Shown in pieces: positions 17,970-28,300 of a stretch of DNA of 64,000 nucleotides (position 1 is its first letter; each line of letters opens with the position of its first letter). A model generated the notes under the pieces. That model searched no databases, was not told the DNA's origin, and saw nothing but the letters and a program-made list of their open reading frames with translations. Made by a program: the position numbers and the translations under genes. The stretch is taken from assembly GCF_038024105.1 (NCBI RefSeq), contig NZ_CP150661.1:2251001-2315000 (forward strand). The letters are read 5' to 3'. The DNA is from Polaribacter butkevichii (lineage in GTDB: Bacteria; Bacteroidota; Bacteroidia; Flavobacteriales; Flavobacteriaceae).

Positions 17970-18977
17970 TTATTGATATTTTTTTAAATACCATTCGATG
18001 GTTTTTTGTATACCTGTTTCAAAATTTTCATCTGCTTTCCAACCTAATTCACTTTCAATTTTTGATGCATCAATTGCATACCTAAAATCGTGACCCGGTC
18101 TATCTTTAACAAAACTAATTTGCTCTTTATAAGATGTGGTTTTAGGAATCATTGTATCTAAAATTCCGCAAATTTTATCAACTATATATAAGTTATCGCG
18201 TTCATTTTTTCCTCCAATATTGTAGGTCTCGCCAGTTTTACCTGTTTTATAAACCAAATCAATACCTTTACAGTGATCTAAAACATACAACCAATCTCTA
18301 ATATTTTTTCCGTCTCCATAAATGGGGATATTTTCTCCTGAAATTGCTTTTCTAATTATGGTAGGAATTAACTTTTCATCATGTTGCTTTGGTCCGTAGT
18401 TATTAGAACAGTTTGTAGTAACAACATTCATTCCATAGGTATGAAAATAACTTCTAACCATAAAATCTGATGACGCTTTTGAGGCACTATAAGGACTATT
18501 GGGCGCATAAGGGGTTTGTTCTGTAAACAAACCTGTTGCCCCTAAAGTACCGTAAACCTCATCGGTAGAAATATGATGAAATCTAGCCGTTTCAAATCCT
18601 TTTTTATAAACGTTTGGAGCTTCCATCCAGTAATTTTTAGCAACATCTAATAAATTAAACGTTCCAAAAACATTTGTTCTCACAAAGGCATCTGGGTTCT
18701 TAATAGAGTTATCTACATGTGATTCTGCTGCAAAATGAATTACACCATTAAAATTGTATTGTTTAAATAGTTTTTCTACTAAAGCTCTATCGCAAATATC
18801 TCCTTGTACAAAAGTATATCTAGAATCTTCATTAACCTCACTTAAATTAGAAACGTCACCAGCATAAGTTAATACATCTAAATTTACAATTTGTACATCT
18901 TTATTATTCTCTAAAAAATAAGGTATAAAATTTGCCCCTATAAATCCTGCTCCTCCTGTTATTAAAATTGATTGCAT
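17970..18977 (-). CDS. rfbB: dTDP-glucose 4,6-dehydratase
   Basis: 335 residues, extended SDR family. NAD-binding [12 protein letters not shown] at residues 6-17, [12 protein letters not shown] near 81-92, HISTDEVYG with the catalytic [12 protein letters not shown] (YxxxK), NCSNNYGP and the substrate-binding [10 protein letters not shown]. Makes dTDP-4-keto-6-deoxy-glucose, the branch point for rhamnose and other 6-deoxy sugars. It lies 2 bp from the Wzz-like gene upstream and 1 bp from rfbA downstream. Confidence 0.97.
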   Translation of the reverse strand: MQSILITGGAGFIGANFIPYFLENNKDVQIVNLDVLTYAGDVSNLSEVNEDSRYTFVQGDICDRALVEKLFKQYNFNGVIHFAAESHVDNSIKNPDAFVRTNVFGTFNLLDVAKNYWMEAPNVYKKGFETARFHHISTDEVYGTLGATGLFTEQTPYAPNSPYSASKASSDFMVRSYFHTYGMNVVTTNCSNNYGPKQHDEKLIPTIIRKAISGENIPIYGDGKNIRDWLYVLDHCKGIDLVYKTGKTGETYNIGGKNERDNLYIVDKICGILDTMIPKTTSYKEQISFVKDRPGHDFRYAIDASKIESELGWKADENFETGIQKTIEWYLKKYQ

Positions 18978-18979
18978 CC

Positions 18980-20017
18980 TTATTTTTTATAATTATTTAA
19001 ATAAACATTTAGTTGTTTTATTAATAAAAATAAAATCATAAAAACAGCACCTAAAGCTCCTAATAAAAAGACATAATTTTTAGTTACACCTTTTATTTTA
19101 TAACCTATTGGCTGAAAATTTGAAACAATATTTATAATTTCGTATTTCTCTGACCTATCTTTAACAACATCTTTTAATTCTGAATTAATTTTTCTGTTAG
19201 TTTCAAACAGTTCGAGTTCTTTAGTTGTTCTTTTTTCTCCACCTAGATCTATATTAGTACCGTTTGTTTGTTTTTTTGCTTCCTCAATCATCACCTGCAT
19301 ATAAACTCTTCTTAAAGAATCTACTTGCCCTAAATTCTGGCGTAATAATGAATCTGTTCTATTTAAATTTTCATTGGTTAATGATTTTAACCTATCAAAA
19401 TACTTATTACTAACAACAGAAGAAATAATTACATCCCCTAAACCTGCAAACACGTCATTTTTCCCTGCAACTACACGAATTTGATGAACTTTATAGTCAT
19501 ATTCAGAAAACGATAGTTTAAAATCCTCATAATCATAACTCTTTACCGTTGTAGTATCTACAGATGTAATAAAATCATTATATGAATCTATAATATCATT
19601 CTCTGTTTTTATAGGTTCTATTGTAAACTTCTTTAAAGAAGCTGCTGTTTCTTTATCTAAATGAAACGTCTTTATTAAACTAGCAGTATCTTTTTGTTTT
19701 ACTAAATCATTATAGTAATCTATATTACTATATAATTGTCTAGCACTTTTAAAATTAGGTTTTACTAATAAGTCCGAACTAAATAAGTCTTCTTTTTTAG
19801 CTTCTAAAAAAGCTCCAATTCCACCGCCAATTATAACTGCTATTCCAATTTTTAAAATATTTTGTTTAAAAAAGAGTAAAATTAAAATTAATAGATGAAA
19901 AATACTTTTAAAAATACTTCCAATAAAATTGAAAAACCTAGAAAATCCTTTTCCTATAATTACAAATAAAGAACCTAAATCTACTTCTTCTTCGCTATTT
20001 TTTTGACTTGTTGACAT
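18980..20017 (-). CDS. Wzz-like chain-length determinant / polysaccharide co-polymerase
   Basis: 345 residues. The N-terminal third has hydrophobic stretches near 25-52 and 53-72, followed by a long periplasmic region with helical stretches, and a final membrane helix near 312-333 followed by a basic tail. A Gly-rich IGGGIGAFLEAKKEDLFSS follows the second helix and a PIGYKI-like segment precedes the last. This two-ended topology is that of Wzz/PCP proteins, which set O-chain length, but the sequence is a diverged Bacteroidota type. It is the first gene of the polysaccharide operon; the 36-bp gap to the gene at 20054 may mean co-transcription with it. Confidence 0.65.
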   Translation of the reverse strand: MSTSQKNSEEEVDLGSLFVIIGKGFSRFFNFIGSIFKSIFHLLILILLFFKQNILKIGIAVIIGGGIGAFLEAKKEDLFSSDLLVKPNFKSARQLYSNIDYYNDLVKQKDTASLIKTFHLDKETAASLKKFTIEPIKTENDIIDSYNDFITSVDTTTVKSYDYEDFKLSFSEYDYKVHQIRVVAGKNDVFAGLGDVIISSVVSNKYFDRLKSLTNENLNRTDSLLRQNLGQVDSLRRVYMQVMIEEAKKQTNGTNIDLGGEKRTTKELELFETNRKINSELKDVVKDRSEKYEIINIVSNFQPIGYKIKGVTKNYVFLLGALGAVFMILFLLIKQLNVYLNNYKK

Positions 20018-20053
20018 TGTTTTAATTTGGTTGTAAAATTTTATCTTAATCTA

Positions 20054-21733
20054 TTAAAAAATTTGTTCTAATATTTTTTGAGTAATCGCATAAGTAGGTG
20101 TAACACCTGTCATCCCTAAACCTCCGGATGCTAAAGTACCACCAGTTTCTAAAGGGTTATCTGAAGCATAATACGCGTATCTTACTTTTACATTTTTAGC
20201 AATATTCCCTCTAATTTTTGATGCAGATTGAATTGCTTTTTGATAATGTGCTCCTTCCATTTCTAAACCAATAACATTCCAGGTAGAGTCATGAAAAAAC
20301 TCTAATAAATCTTTATTTTGTAATGAGGTTCCTAACACCGAAATCATAGAGCCATCAAATACTTGCACTCCAAAACCTTCTAAATCTTCTTTAGATAACT
20401 CATTTTTAAAAGGATAATTGTCTGCAGTACCTTCAAAAATATGTGCCGTCGGAATCATAATATCTCCTTTACCTCCCTCTAAAATTCCTGCTTTACCCAT
20501 TATAGAAACAGATTTTACGTCTAAATGATTTTTCTTTTTGGTATTTTTATACGGTTTTAAAAGTTCATCCATTGTCTCATAAGCCTGCTCTCCAAACGCA
20601 TAATCCATTACAATTATTACAGGTTTTTTATTTATAGAATTTACTTTATCAAAAGAAGCATGCTCAAAATCAATTTTATCAGTATCTATAACTTGTACAT
20701 TTATATTTGTACCAGAAGTATCTTTAATATAAATTAAACCGTTTTCTGAAGCATATTCTTTAACAGCCCTTTGTAATGGTTTACTGTCTGAATTACTTAA
20801 CAATTGAAATAGCTCAAAACCTTCATGCTCTGCAGCTTCTTTTGGTAATGCTCCTTTAGCGTAAATAGAGTTTAATACACTGTGCATATTTGCGCTAATA
20901 ATATGTATAGGTCTTTTTAAAAGCTTATTTTCTTTTAAAACTTTCTTTATGTTATTTGCCCAAACATCACCATAAATATGATGCCCAATTTCTTCAATTA
21001 AAACAGTACTAAAAGTAACTTTTCTTTTCTTGTTGTCTAAAACTTCATTAATTGCTAACTTACCTAACCAATAAATTAAATGAAAAAATCTGTCTTGATT
21101 TTGTGCTGTTTTAAACGTTTTATGAATTTCTAAAACCTCTTCAAAAGTTCTTCCTAAAATATTACTTAAGTGTGCAATAGCTACCTCTCTTTCTTGGGCA
21201 GTAATCTCTTTATTGTAAATAACAATATCTTCTAAATATTTCCATTCTCTAATAAAGTCTGTCCCTTCATTTATGGTTACTCTTTTTTGAATTTTATGAG
21301 ACTCAATAAATAAGAAAGTTAAATGTGTAAGAATATCATAAATTTCAGAACGACCACGAGTAATCTCTATGTTCATTTGATCTTTATCTATTCTGTAACA
21401 GTTTCTTCTTCTTTTTGGTGGAATTATGCTTTCGAAATGAGAATCACTATATCCTTCATCTGCGGTTAAATTTATAAACTGGCATTCTTCAATTCCTTTT
21501 GGAAGTCTTTCTATAACATACACCAAACCATTTAATTCAATTCTTTCTTCTGCAATTGAACCATAAATTTCGGGTCTTAGAGAAAGTAACGATTTACGTA
21601 ACGTTTCTCCAGAAATTCCCATTGGTTTATAAAAACCTCTACTAAATAAATGACGCATAGAAATGTATAATTTTTCTATTGCGTTTGTAGACTCTTGAGC
21701 TCTAGTTCTATCTGTTTTATTTATTGTTGCCAT
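20054..21733 (-). CDS. Uncharacterised protein with nucleoside-phosphorylase-like C-terminal part
   Basis: 559 residues, no signal peptide or membrane helix. The name of the family was not recognised with certainty. The first half is helical and charged (about 1-290). The second half reads like a nucleoside phosphorylase/nucleosidase core: IIVMDYAFGEQAYE near 373-386, SIMGKAGILEGGKGDIMIPTAHIFEG near 409-434, VIGLEMEGAHYQKA near 492-505 (compare the EMEG/EMES motif that binds ribose) and YYASDNPLETGG near 524-535 (compare the catalytic Ser-Asp). Known: AMP nucleosidases and MTA/SAH nucleosidases carry such motifs. Inferred: it may bind or cleave a nucleoside. It lies between ctpA and the Wzz-like gene. 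Confidence 0.55.
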   Translation of the reverse strand: MATINKTDRTRAQESTNAIEKLYISMRHLFSRGFYKPMGISGETLRKSLLSLRPEIYGSIAEERIELNGLVYVIERLPKGIEECQFINLTADEGYSDSHFESIIPPKRRRNCYRIDKDQMNIEITRGRSEIYDILTHLTFLFIESHKIQKRVTINEGTDFIREWKYLEDIVIYNKEITAQEREVAIAHLSNILGRTFEEVLEIHKTFKTAQNQDRFFHLIYWLGKLAINEVLDNKKRKVTFSTVLIEEIGHHIYGDVWANNIKKVLKENKLLKRPIHIISANMHSVLNSIYAKGALPKEAAEHEGFELFQLLSNSDSKPLQRAVKEYASENGLIYIKDTSGTNINVQVIDTDKIDFEHASFDKVNSINKKPVIIVMDYAFGEQAYETMDELLKPYKNTKKKNHLDVKSVSIMGKAGILEGGKGDIMIPTAHIFEGTADNYPFKNELSKEDLEGFGVQVFDGSMISVLGTSLQNKDLLEFFHDSTWNVIGLEMEGAHYQKAIQSASKIRGNIAKNVKVRYAYYASDNPLETGGTLASGGLGMTGVTPTYAITQKILEQIF

Positions 21734-21761
21734 GTTAAATTATTAATTTTCAAAGATAAAA

Positions 21762-23393
21762 TTATTTAACGGATAATAGCTGCTTATATCTGTCTTGGTT
21801 ATTTAGAAGGCTAACGGCCTCTTTTATAACCAAATCGTTCTTTAAATTATGAGTATAAATACCTTCTTCATAATAATATCTTTTTAATATTTCTTCTTTA
21901 ATAACGCTTTTTAAAATATCTTTATTTTTAGATATTTCATCAATCTTATCTTTAAATAACTTCTCTTTAATTTGGTTATATTCTTTAGAAATATCTTTTC
22001 CTTTTGATGCCTTGTAAGCTTCTTTAAACAGTTTTTCTTGCTTGGTAACAAACGTAGTATCTACTTTTAAATAATTGGTAAAGTCTGTGAAACCTGCTTC
22101 TTTAAAATCAAAATTAGTTTCACTTTCTATTTGTGAATGATTATAATAATACCTTGTTGCATAATTAAAAACAGCCATAGAATTTAATAAACTTTCAGTT
22201 GCTCCTGTTTTTTTAGAAGTCTTAATAACCACATCTGGTAAAACACCACCTCCGTCATACACTTTTCTACCATTTGCTGTTTTAAACTCATTAATACCAG
22301 AAGCTGAAAACTTAGGCACATTACCATCTTTATCTCTATTGGCATAATCTAATTCTTGAATGCATCTACCACTTGGTGTATAATATTTAGAAATTGTTAA
22401 TTTTAACTGTGTACCATACGTTAGTTTTCTATAACGTTGTACCAAACCTTTTCCAAAAGAACGTTGTCCCATAATTACAGCTCTATCATAATCTTGCAAA
22501 GAACCACTTACTATTTCTGATGCAGAAGCAGAACGACCGTTTACCAAAACCACAATAGGAATTTCTAAATCTAAAGGTTCATTTTTACTTTTATAGATGT
22601 TACTCCATTTTTTAATTTTTGCTTTTGTGGTAACAAGCGTTTTCCCTTTTGGTAAAAAAAAGTTGCAAATATTTAAAGATTCCGATAATGAGCCTCCAGG
22701 ATTTCCTCTTAAATCGAAAACTAGTTTTTTCATTCCGGTCTTTTTTAATGCTCTAAATGCTTTTTTTACTTCGGATGATGCTTTGTTATTAAAACGTGTT
22801 AGTACAATATATCCTGTTTCTTCATCTATCATTTTAAAAAACGGAACAGGGTTTAAAACCACTTTATCTCTAGTAATTTCTTTCTGAATAGTATTACCTT
22901 GCCTTTCTAATGTAACAGAAAACTTACTGTTTGGCGTTCCTTTTATCAACATAGAAAGCTGTTCTCTTTCCATATTTTTTACAGATTGCCCATCAACAGA
23001 AACAATAACATCTCCTGCTTTTAGTCCTGCTTTATCTGCAGCGTATCCTTTATAAACTTCATTAATTTGAATTCCATTTTTTAAGTAATATACGGTAACC
23101 CCAATACCTCCATACTCACCTTCTCTTCTAATTTTGGCATCTTCTACATCTTGCTCGTTATAAAAATTAGTATAAGGGTCTAAATCTTTTAGGGTATTTT
23201 TTATTGCTTTGTTCGTTAATTCTGCCGGATTAATTTCATCTATATAATACATATTTAACTCCTTAAACAACGTATTGTAAATTTCTATTTGTTTTGCAAC
23301 TTCAAAAAATTTAGATTTAAATGAAAACGACAAAAAAAGGGTTCCTACTAAAAGAACCAAAATCGTTTTTTTAGAAAAATTAAATTTTGTCAT
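21762..23393 (-). CDS. C-terminal processing peptidase, S41 family (CtpA/Prc-like)
   Basis: 543 residues. N-terminal membrane anchor or signal at about 10-27, a PDZ domain with GGIGVTVYYL and KAGLKAGDVIVSVDGQSVK near 95-150, then the S41 domain: FDLRGNPGGSLSESL, GRSASASEIVSGSL (catalytic Ser) and QRSFGKGLVQ (catalytic Lys). A charged C-terminal extension of about 130 residues follows. Known: these periplasmic Ser/Lys proteases trim or degrade envelope proteins. The gene overlaps rnpA upstream by 14 bp, an arrangement common in Flavobacteriaceae. Confidence 0.93.
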   Translation of the reverse strand: MTKFNFSKKTILVLLVGTLFLSFSFKSKFFEVAKQIEIYNTLFKELNMYYIDEINPAELTNKAIKNTLKDLDPYTNFYNEQDVEDAKIRREGEYGGIGVTVYYLKNGIQINEVYKGYAADKAGLKAGDVIVSVDGQSVKNMEREQLSMLIKGTPNSKFSVTLERQGNTIQKEITRDKVVLNPVPFFKMIDEETGYIVLTRFNNKASSEVKKAFRALKKTGMKKLVFDLRGNPGGSLSESLNICNFFLPKGKTLVTTKAKIKKWSNIYKSKNEPLDLEIPIVVLVNGRSASASEIVSGSLQDYDRAVIMGQRSFGKGLVQRYRKLTYGTQLKLTISKYYTPSGRCIQELDYANRDKDGNVPKFSASGINEFKTANGRKVYDGGGVLPDVVIKTSKKTGATESLLNSMAVFNYATRYYYNHSQIESETNFDFKEAGFTDFTNYLKVDTTFVTKQEKLFKEAYKASKGKDISKEYNQIKEKLFKDKIDEISKNKDILKSVIKEEILKRYYYEEGIYTHNLKNDLVIKEAVSLLNNQDRYKQLLSVK

Positions 23394-23772
23394 TATTTAT
23401 GTTTTTGGTTTCTTCTATAAACCTAGTTAACAGTTTTTCCATTTTTAAGAACATTTCATCGTAGGTACATGCTTCTTTTCCAATATACGAAATCATAAAA
23501 ATATACGGTTTTTCTAAATTATTGTACACAATTTCTTTTTGCAAACGATAAGATTCTCGCATTAATCGTTTCAATCGATTTCTATCTACAGCAGACTTAA
23601 AGTTTCGTTTTGGAACAGAAACACCAACCTGAGCAGGAAAATTTGATGTATGTTCTGTTTGTAAAAAAATCATTCTAAGAGGAAACGCTTTTACAGAATT
23701 TCTCTCCGTATACAACCTTTCTATTAGCTTTTTGCTTTTTAAACGTTCTTCTTTTCCTAGGGTATGCTTCAT
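23380..23772 (-). CDS. rnpA: Ribonuclease P protein component
   Basis: 130 residues from the ATG at 23772; an ATG 8 codons upstream is possible, but MKHTLGKEERLKSKKLIERL is the typical family start. Core motif SVPKRNFKSAVDRNRLKRLMRE near 62-83, with the RNR signature that binds the P RNA. Known: it is the basic protein partner of the P RNA in tRNA 5'-end maturation. rpmH is not next to it, unlike in Firmicutes and Proteobacteria. Its 3' end overlaps ctpA by 14 bp. Confidence 0.95.
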   Translation of the reverse strand: MKHTLGKEERLKSKKLIERLYTERNSVKAFPLRMIFLQTEHTSNFPAQVGVSVPKRNFKSAVDRNRLKRLMRESYRLQKEIVYNNLEKPYIFMISYIGKEACTYDEMFLKMEKLLTRFIEETKNINNDKI

Positions 23773-23872
23773 ATTTACAAACTTAATAGAAATCATCTAC
23801 TTTTAATAGATTTTGTATCTTTAACTTTAGTAATTTTTAATTTAAAATCAATTAAAATTTAACAACAATACA

Positions 23873-23880
23873 TATATTTG
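23873..23880 (+). promoter_or_regulatory. -7 promoter element of the acyl-CoA dehydrogenase gene
   Basis: TATATTTG, a full match to TAnnTTTG, 65 bp before the ATG at 23946. Confidence 0.5.
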
Positions 23881-23945
23881 TTTAAAATAACACAATTAAA
23901 CAACCCATAAAAAAACTAATAGTATAATTCTTAGATATCAAAAAC

Positions 23946-25124
23946 ATGAAACAAGATCTTTTTCAGGCTCCAGATTATTACAATTTAGATGATTTATTAA
24001 CGGAAGAACACAAGTTAATACGAGACGCTGCAAGAGATTGGGTAAAACGCGATGTTTCTCCTATTATCGAAGAATATGCTCAGAAAGCAGAGTTTCCTAC
24101 ACAAATTATTAGTGGTTTAGCAGAAATTGGTGCTTTTGGTCCTTACATACCAGAAGAATATGGTGGAGCAGGTTTAGATCAAATTTCTTACGGATTAATT
24201 ATGCAAGAAATAGAACGTGGAGATTCTGGTGTTCGTTCTACTGCTTCTGTACAATCTTCATTGGTTATGTACCCTATTTTTAAATATGGCAATGAAGCAC
24301 AGCGTAAAAAATATTTACCAAAATTAGCTTCTGGCGAATGGATGGGTTGCTTTGGATTAACAGAACCAAATCATGGCTCTAATCCTTCTGGAATGGAAAC
24401 GAAGTTTAAAGACATGGGAGATCATTATCTTTTAAATGGGGCAAAAATGTGGATTTCTAACGCGCCTTTTGCACAAATAGCAGTTGTTTGGGCAAAAAAT
24501 GAAGAGGGTAGAATTCATGGTTTAATAGTGGAACGCGGAATGGAAGGTTTTACAACACCTACAACCCATAACAAATGGTCTTTACGTGCTTCTGCAACCG
24601 GAGAACTTATTTTTGATAATGTAAAAGTACCCAAAGAAAACTTGTTACCAAATAAATCTGGATTGGGAGCACCATTAGGTTGTTTAGATTCAGCTCGTTT
24701 CGGAATTGCTTGGGGCGCAATTGGTGCTGCTATGGATTGCTATGACACTGCATTACGCTATTGTAAGGAGCGCGAACAATTTGGCAAACCTATTGGTCAG
24801 TTTCAATTACAACAAAAAAAATTAGCTGAAATGATTACAGAAATCACCAAGGCGCAATTATTAGCTTGGAGACTCGGTACTTTAAGAAACGAAGAAAAAG
24901 CAACCTCTGCTCAAATTTCTATGGCAAAACGAAATAATGTAGACATGGCAATTACAATTGCTAGAGAAGCAAGACAAATGTTAGGCGGTATGGGAATTAC
25001 TGGCGAATATTCTATTATGCGCCACATGATGAACCTAGAAAGTGTAATTACCTACGAAGGCACACATGATATTCATTTATTAATTACAGGTTTAGATGTA
25101 ACGGGTTTAAGTGCTTTTAAATAA
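23946..25124 (+). CDS. gcdH: Glutaryl-CoA dehydrogenase-like acyl-CoA dehydrogenase
   Basis: 392 residues, FAD-dependent acyl-CoA dehydrogenase fold. The region IERGDSGVRSTASVQSSLVM near 88-107 matches the substrate-binding segment specific to glutaryl-CoA dehydrogenase, and the catalytic Glu is in TYEGTHDIHLLITGLDVTG near 368-386. FAD motifs GCFGLTEPNHGSNPSGM and MWISNAPFA are intact, and QMLGGMGITGEY precedes the base. Reaction: oxidative decarboxylation of glutaryl-CoA to crotonyl-CoA (lysine/tryptophan breakdown). No partner genes of the pathway are adjacent. Confidence 0.9.
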   Translation: MKQDLFQAPDYYNLDDLLTEEHKLIRDAARDWVKRDVSPIIEEYAQKAEFPTQIISGLAEIGAFGPYIPEEYGGAGLDQISYGLIMQEIERGDSGVRSTASVQSSLVMYPIFKYGNEAQRKKYLPKLASGEWMGCFGLTEPNHGSNPSGMETKFKDMGDHYLLNGAKMWISNAPFAQIAVVWAKNEEGRIHGLIVERGMEGFTTPTTHNKWSLRASATGELIFDNVKVPKENLLPNKSGLGAPLGCLDSARFGIAWGAIGAAMDCYDTALRYCKEREQFGKPIGQFQLQQKKLAEMITEITKAQLLAWRLGTLRNEEKATSAQISMAKRNNVDMAITIAREARQMLGGMGITGEYSIMRHMMNLESVITYEGTHDIHLLITGLDVTGLSAFK

Positions 25125-25315
25125 ATAACTGTAAGGCTAGATATTCTTTGATAAAAATTACCATCAAAAAAATTGTAGAAATATTTTTTATCAACCTAAT
25201 TAGAAACACTAAACTTAAACATAATAAATTCACTTTTTTATTAAAAACCTCAATTAAGCTTTCAAAATACGCTGTAAACATGATATTTAACAGGTTTTAA
25301 AATTAATTCATGTTT

Positions 25316-25323
25316 TATTTTTG
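25316..25323 (+). promoter_or_regulatory. -7 promoter element of the 1149-residue PEPCK-like gene
   Basis: TATTTTTG matches TAnnTTTG, 38 bp before the ATG at 25361. The remainder of the 25125-25360 gap is AT-rich with no reading frame or strong stem-loop. Confidence 0.5.
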
Positions 25324-25360
25324 CTATAGAACGATACCATAACAATAAGGACATCTCACT

Positions 25361-28300
25361 ATGCAAGAAACTAGAAATGACATTATTCAGTTTATCAATT
25401 TACAATTAGCTTCATTAGGCCAACCAACTTTTAAAGACAAACCAGAAAATTCCACCCAATTTTTAAATCCTAAATTCGAAGAATTAACAAGCAGTCTTAT
25501 CAAAAGTATTCAAGAGAAATCAAGATTATTATCCAATCATCTTTCTCCTGTAGACACAAGAATTCAAGATTTTATAGACGATTATTTTAAAGATGTTTCT
25601 ATTGATAAATCAATTGCAATACCAAACGACACGTTAGTTTTATCAAAAAAAGGACAAGCAAGAGAGGTGAGTTTACCACCAGATGGAAATTCTTTTAAAA
25701 GTGATTTAGTTACTACAAGTAGAGTAAAACAAGGTATTTTAAACAATCCTTTAAATGATAAAAGAACCACAAAAGGTACTTTTCATATTGTAGAGGGAAG
25801 TTTACCGGTGCCTTTAGATAAATTTGAAGTACCCAAAGTAGTATTTGCACATTTTTTAAATGCAGCCTTTAATCCTTCGGATGATTTAAAAACATTGCCA
25901 TTTACATCTAGTCAAGAAAAACAAGCCAAAGTAATGGTTTCTACACTACTTAGACCTATTGTTTGCCCAGAAGTAAAAGGTGTTATTTCAGAAAAATCTT
26001 TAGAAGTTAGATTCTTTGTTCCTGGAAACTTGGTAAGTAATTTAGATTTTGTAGAATCTATTTTTGGCAATGCAGGAGACCCTAATTTGGCGCAAAATGA
26101 TGCTGCTTTAGATACAGAACACTGGACCGGTCATACAGGTTGTATCGTTTTAGCTCCGCAATTAAAAGAGTTAAAAAAGAAAGACGTTGGTCTACCTCAT
26201 TTTGATGACGCTACAGAACGTCAAAGAAAAGACGGAATGTGTTGGAAAAATGAAAACGAACTTTATAATGATGGTGGTGCTTTTAAAATTACCTGTAGAG
26301 ATGATAGAGGGGTTGTTATTACTTTAATTGCTGATAATTACTACGGATATTCTAAAAAAGAAATTAAAACTCAAATTAGTTATTCTGCCAACTTATTTGG
26401 TTTGGTAGAAGAAGAACATGCGGGTGGTGCAATTGCATTTGCAAGAAGAGTAATGGGCGATACTGTAGATGGTAAAGATTACGCTGCTTTCTATAATTTT
26501 AAACATACTTTCGAAGGCGTAAAAGAACTTTTAGGAGATACCATAGAGGTAAAACCAGAAAATTATGCAGTAGACAAAAAATATCCTAATATTGTTTACA
26601 TTCCAGAATTTGCATACGTAAACACCAATACAAATAGTATTACTTGGATGCATAATAGTAAAGAGCAAAAACTAACCTTGTCTCCTTATAAAACATACGT
26701 GCATCCTACCGGAAGTAAATTAAAATTAGAAAAACATAAATCAATCGATTTATGGAGAATTATAGAAACTTTTGCAGAAGGTGTTTTTTGCCACAAACCT
26801 TGTACTGTTTCTGGAGGTGGTAAATCTGAGATTTCTAAACCCATGCAAAATGCTATTACATATAGTACTTTTAACATCCATAGCATAGAAGAAGACTTTA
26901 AAAAGGCAGATGAGATTATACAATATGTTTATTCGAATCGTTGGAAAGTTAAAGACCCAAACAGACCTATATCTAGATCTTTTTTAAGTGAAAAAAGAAC
27001 CTTAAGTTCTGCCGTTAAATTATTAATCCCTTCTAAAGAAAATTCAGACGAGTTTAATGAAATGCTAAACAACATTCCGGTTCATATTCGTTCTTTAGTC
27101 CTTTTTGTAAAAAGGCTACACAGACAAGCTCACGGAAGTTTAAACTGGAAAGAATATATGTCTGTTGAAATTATCAACGGAAAAAAAGGTACAAGTCTTT
27201 TATACAATAACACTCCTGTTGTGGGTAGTTATGTTCGTATTGGTTTTAATGAACAAGGAAACTGGATGTTAAACAAACTTCGTTCAGATTTTTCTCCGTC
27301 AGAAAAAGTGCAAACCGAAGATGATATTACAGCTTCTATTACCATACCTAGAAATCTATTAAACAACCTAAATCCTGAGTTTACAAATAAAAGTTTAAAA
27401 TTATTAACCAATTGCGAAGCGCATCTTTTTCAAAGACCAGATGAAGCTGTTGTAAGAGGTTATGATAAAGCGGCAGAATTAGATTTGGTAACAAACGGAC
27501 GCTTTTTAACCAACTACGAGCTACTAAAAAAAGAAGATGCCATTGCTTTATATGAAGATACTATCAACTTTGACAAATACACACAACCTGTTAAAGATTT
27601 TATAGAAAGTATTGTAAAGAGTGATCAAAAAGAAGAATTTTTTGTGGTTCCATCTCATACCAGAATTGTAAACGGAGAACCTACAAAAAACCCTCGTTAC
27701 CTTGAACCTAATAAAAATGTGGTAGAAACAGAGGCTACTTATTTAGCAGATCTTGGTGTACGTTTGGTTAGAAAAATTAAAAGTAAAGATCCTGTACACC
27801 ATGTTGTAAATGCAGTTTTACCAGGTAGAAGAAACAACCCTGTTGATAAAGTTGCAGGAATAAGACCTTTGGCGGTTTACAATCCTATTCATTACCAAGA
27901 AGCACCAGAATTATTTATGGACTTTATTTGTAGTTTAACAGGTAAATCTCCATCTACTACAGGTGCTGGATCTGAAGGAGCTTTAACTAAAGCACCGTTT
28001 AACATGCTTACACCAACAACAGATTTAAACAATGCATTGTTGTCTCATATTTTAACAGAATCTAACGGATTTAGTACTGCGGCAGGTTATGTAGGTGCAG
28101 AAAACAAAATAGACCATGATGTAAGTTTATTAATTCCTGAAATTTGGGCAAGATTAGAACCAAAAGACAGAGATCCTAAAGAATTAATTAAAAATGGTTC
28201 TTTAGAAAAAATTGAAGATTTTGAATACGAAGGAGAAACTATTTTAGCTAGTAGATTAGGATACAGAATTACAAAAACATTCTCTTACAGATGTATGCAT

